Of a DNA stretch of 44,842 bases, positions 44,657 to 44,842 are shown piece after piece. This stretch comes from Novosphingobium sp. (lineage in GTDB: Bacteria > Pseudomonadota > Alphaproteobacteria > Sphingomonadales > Sphingomonadaceae): the NCBI GenBank assembly GCA_004211435.1, contig SECS01000009.1, positions 1 to 44,842 of the forward strand. Direction: 5' to 3'. The translations under genes and the position numbers were made by a program. The first letter of the stretch is position 1; each line of letters starts with the position of its first letter. Below the pieces are notes generated by a model. That model ran no database searches. It was given only the letters and a program-made list of their open reading frames with translations, and was not told the DNA's origin.

Positions 44657-44842
44657 ATGGCAGTTATCAACACGAACATCGGCGCGATGAAGGCGGCTAA
44701 CGCCGGCAACTCCGCGGCCAAGGCTCTGGGCAACGCGATGGAGCGTCTGTCGACCGGCAAGCGCATCAACAGCGCCAAGGACGACGCCGCCGGTCTCGCG
44801 ATCGCCACGACCATGACCTCGCAGGTCCGCGGCATGACGCAG
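44657..44842 (+). CDS. flagellin, N-terminal part
   Basis: The first 62 residues of a flagellin, cut by the window end: MAVINTNIGAMKAANAGNSA, followed by MERLSTGKRINSAKDDAAGLAIATTMTSQVRG. The motif LSTGKRINSAKDDAAGLAI is the invariant D0-D1 start of all flagellins. GGGAG lies six to seven bases before the ATG. It is divergent from the flbD-fli operon, and its protein is the client of FliS and the subunit capped by FliD, both encoded in the window. Confidence 0.95.
   Translation, partial: MAVINTNIGAMKAANAGNSAAKALGNAMERLSTGKRINSAKDDAAGLAIATTMTSQVRGMTQ

Overview
The window is a GC-rich chromosomal segment from an alphaproteobacterium. The gene set (NodT-type efflux proteins, several SDR oxidoreductases, SnoaL, EthD and VOC small proteins, a fli operon led by an FlbD-like activator, GC-rich intergenic inverted repeats) suggests the order Sphingomonadales, something like Novosphingobium or Sphingobium. 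That placement is inferred from gene content and style, not from a marker gene. About 48 protein genes were recognised. No rRNA, tRNA, CRISPR array, prophage or transposase gene was seen.

Layout. (1) 1-4306: the 3' end of a NodT-type outer-membrane efflux gene, convergent with an ABC-F ATPase, then an Old Yellow Enzyme and an HU-type nucleoid protein. (2) 4307-12156: a TetR regulator divergent from a complete tripartite RND efflux operon (outer-membrane lipoprotein, membrane-fusion lipoprotein, inner-membrane pump), followed by a small exported protein, a terminator hairpin and a beta-barrel protein. (3) 12157-28113: an accessory metabolic region. It holds three SDRs, a GFA-type protein, a five-gene minus-strand operon (sulfotransferase, VOC protein, EthD protein, TIM-barrel isomerase-like protein, D-2-hydroxyacid dehydrogenase), three TetR regulators, a SnoaL-like protein, an aldo/keto reductase, a LuxE-like plus LuxC-like pair without luciferase genes, and two alpha/beta hydrolases. 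Two of the TetR genes face divergent genes across clear palindromes. (4) 28136-44842: an atypical FixJ-like regulator, then a 15.5-kb minus-strand flagellar operon read right to left as flbD-fliEFGHIJKLMNOPQR-flhB-fliD-fliS, and the start of a divergent flagellin gene.

How the genes fit together. The flagellar block encodes the MS ring and switch (FliF, G, M, N), the export apparatus and its ATPase complex (FliH, I, J, O, P, Q, R, FlhB), the hook ruler (FliK), stator helper FliL, filament cap (FliD) and flagellin chaperone (FliS). An FlbD-like sigma-54 activator heads the operon. Between it and flagellin lie eight CGGCAA-type half-sites and a good sigma-28-type promoter. In the metabolic region the most interesting unit is the LuxE/LuxC pair with a divergent TetR-aldo/keto reductase unit. 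Together they could reduce a carboxylic acid to an aldehyde and then to an alcohol. The substrate is unknown, and no light-producing genes are present.

Unusual points: FliM lacks the N-terminal CheY-binding peptide; the FixJ-like receiver has lost its switch Thr and Lys; the FlbD-like protein has no recognisable receiver; two repeat-like elements share a core sequence; a short gene remnant lies against a TetR gene; a perfect 20-bp palindrome separates a TetR gene from a hydrolase.
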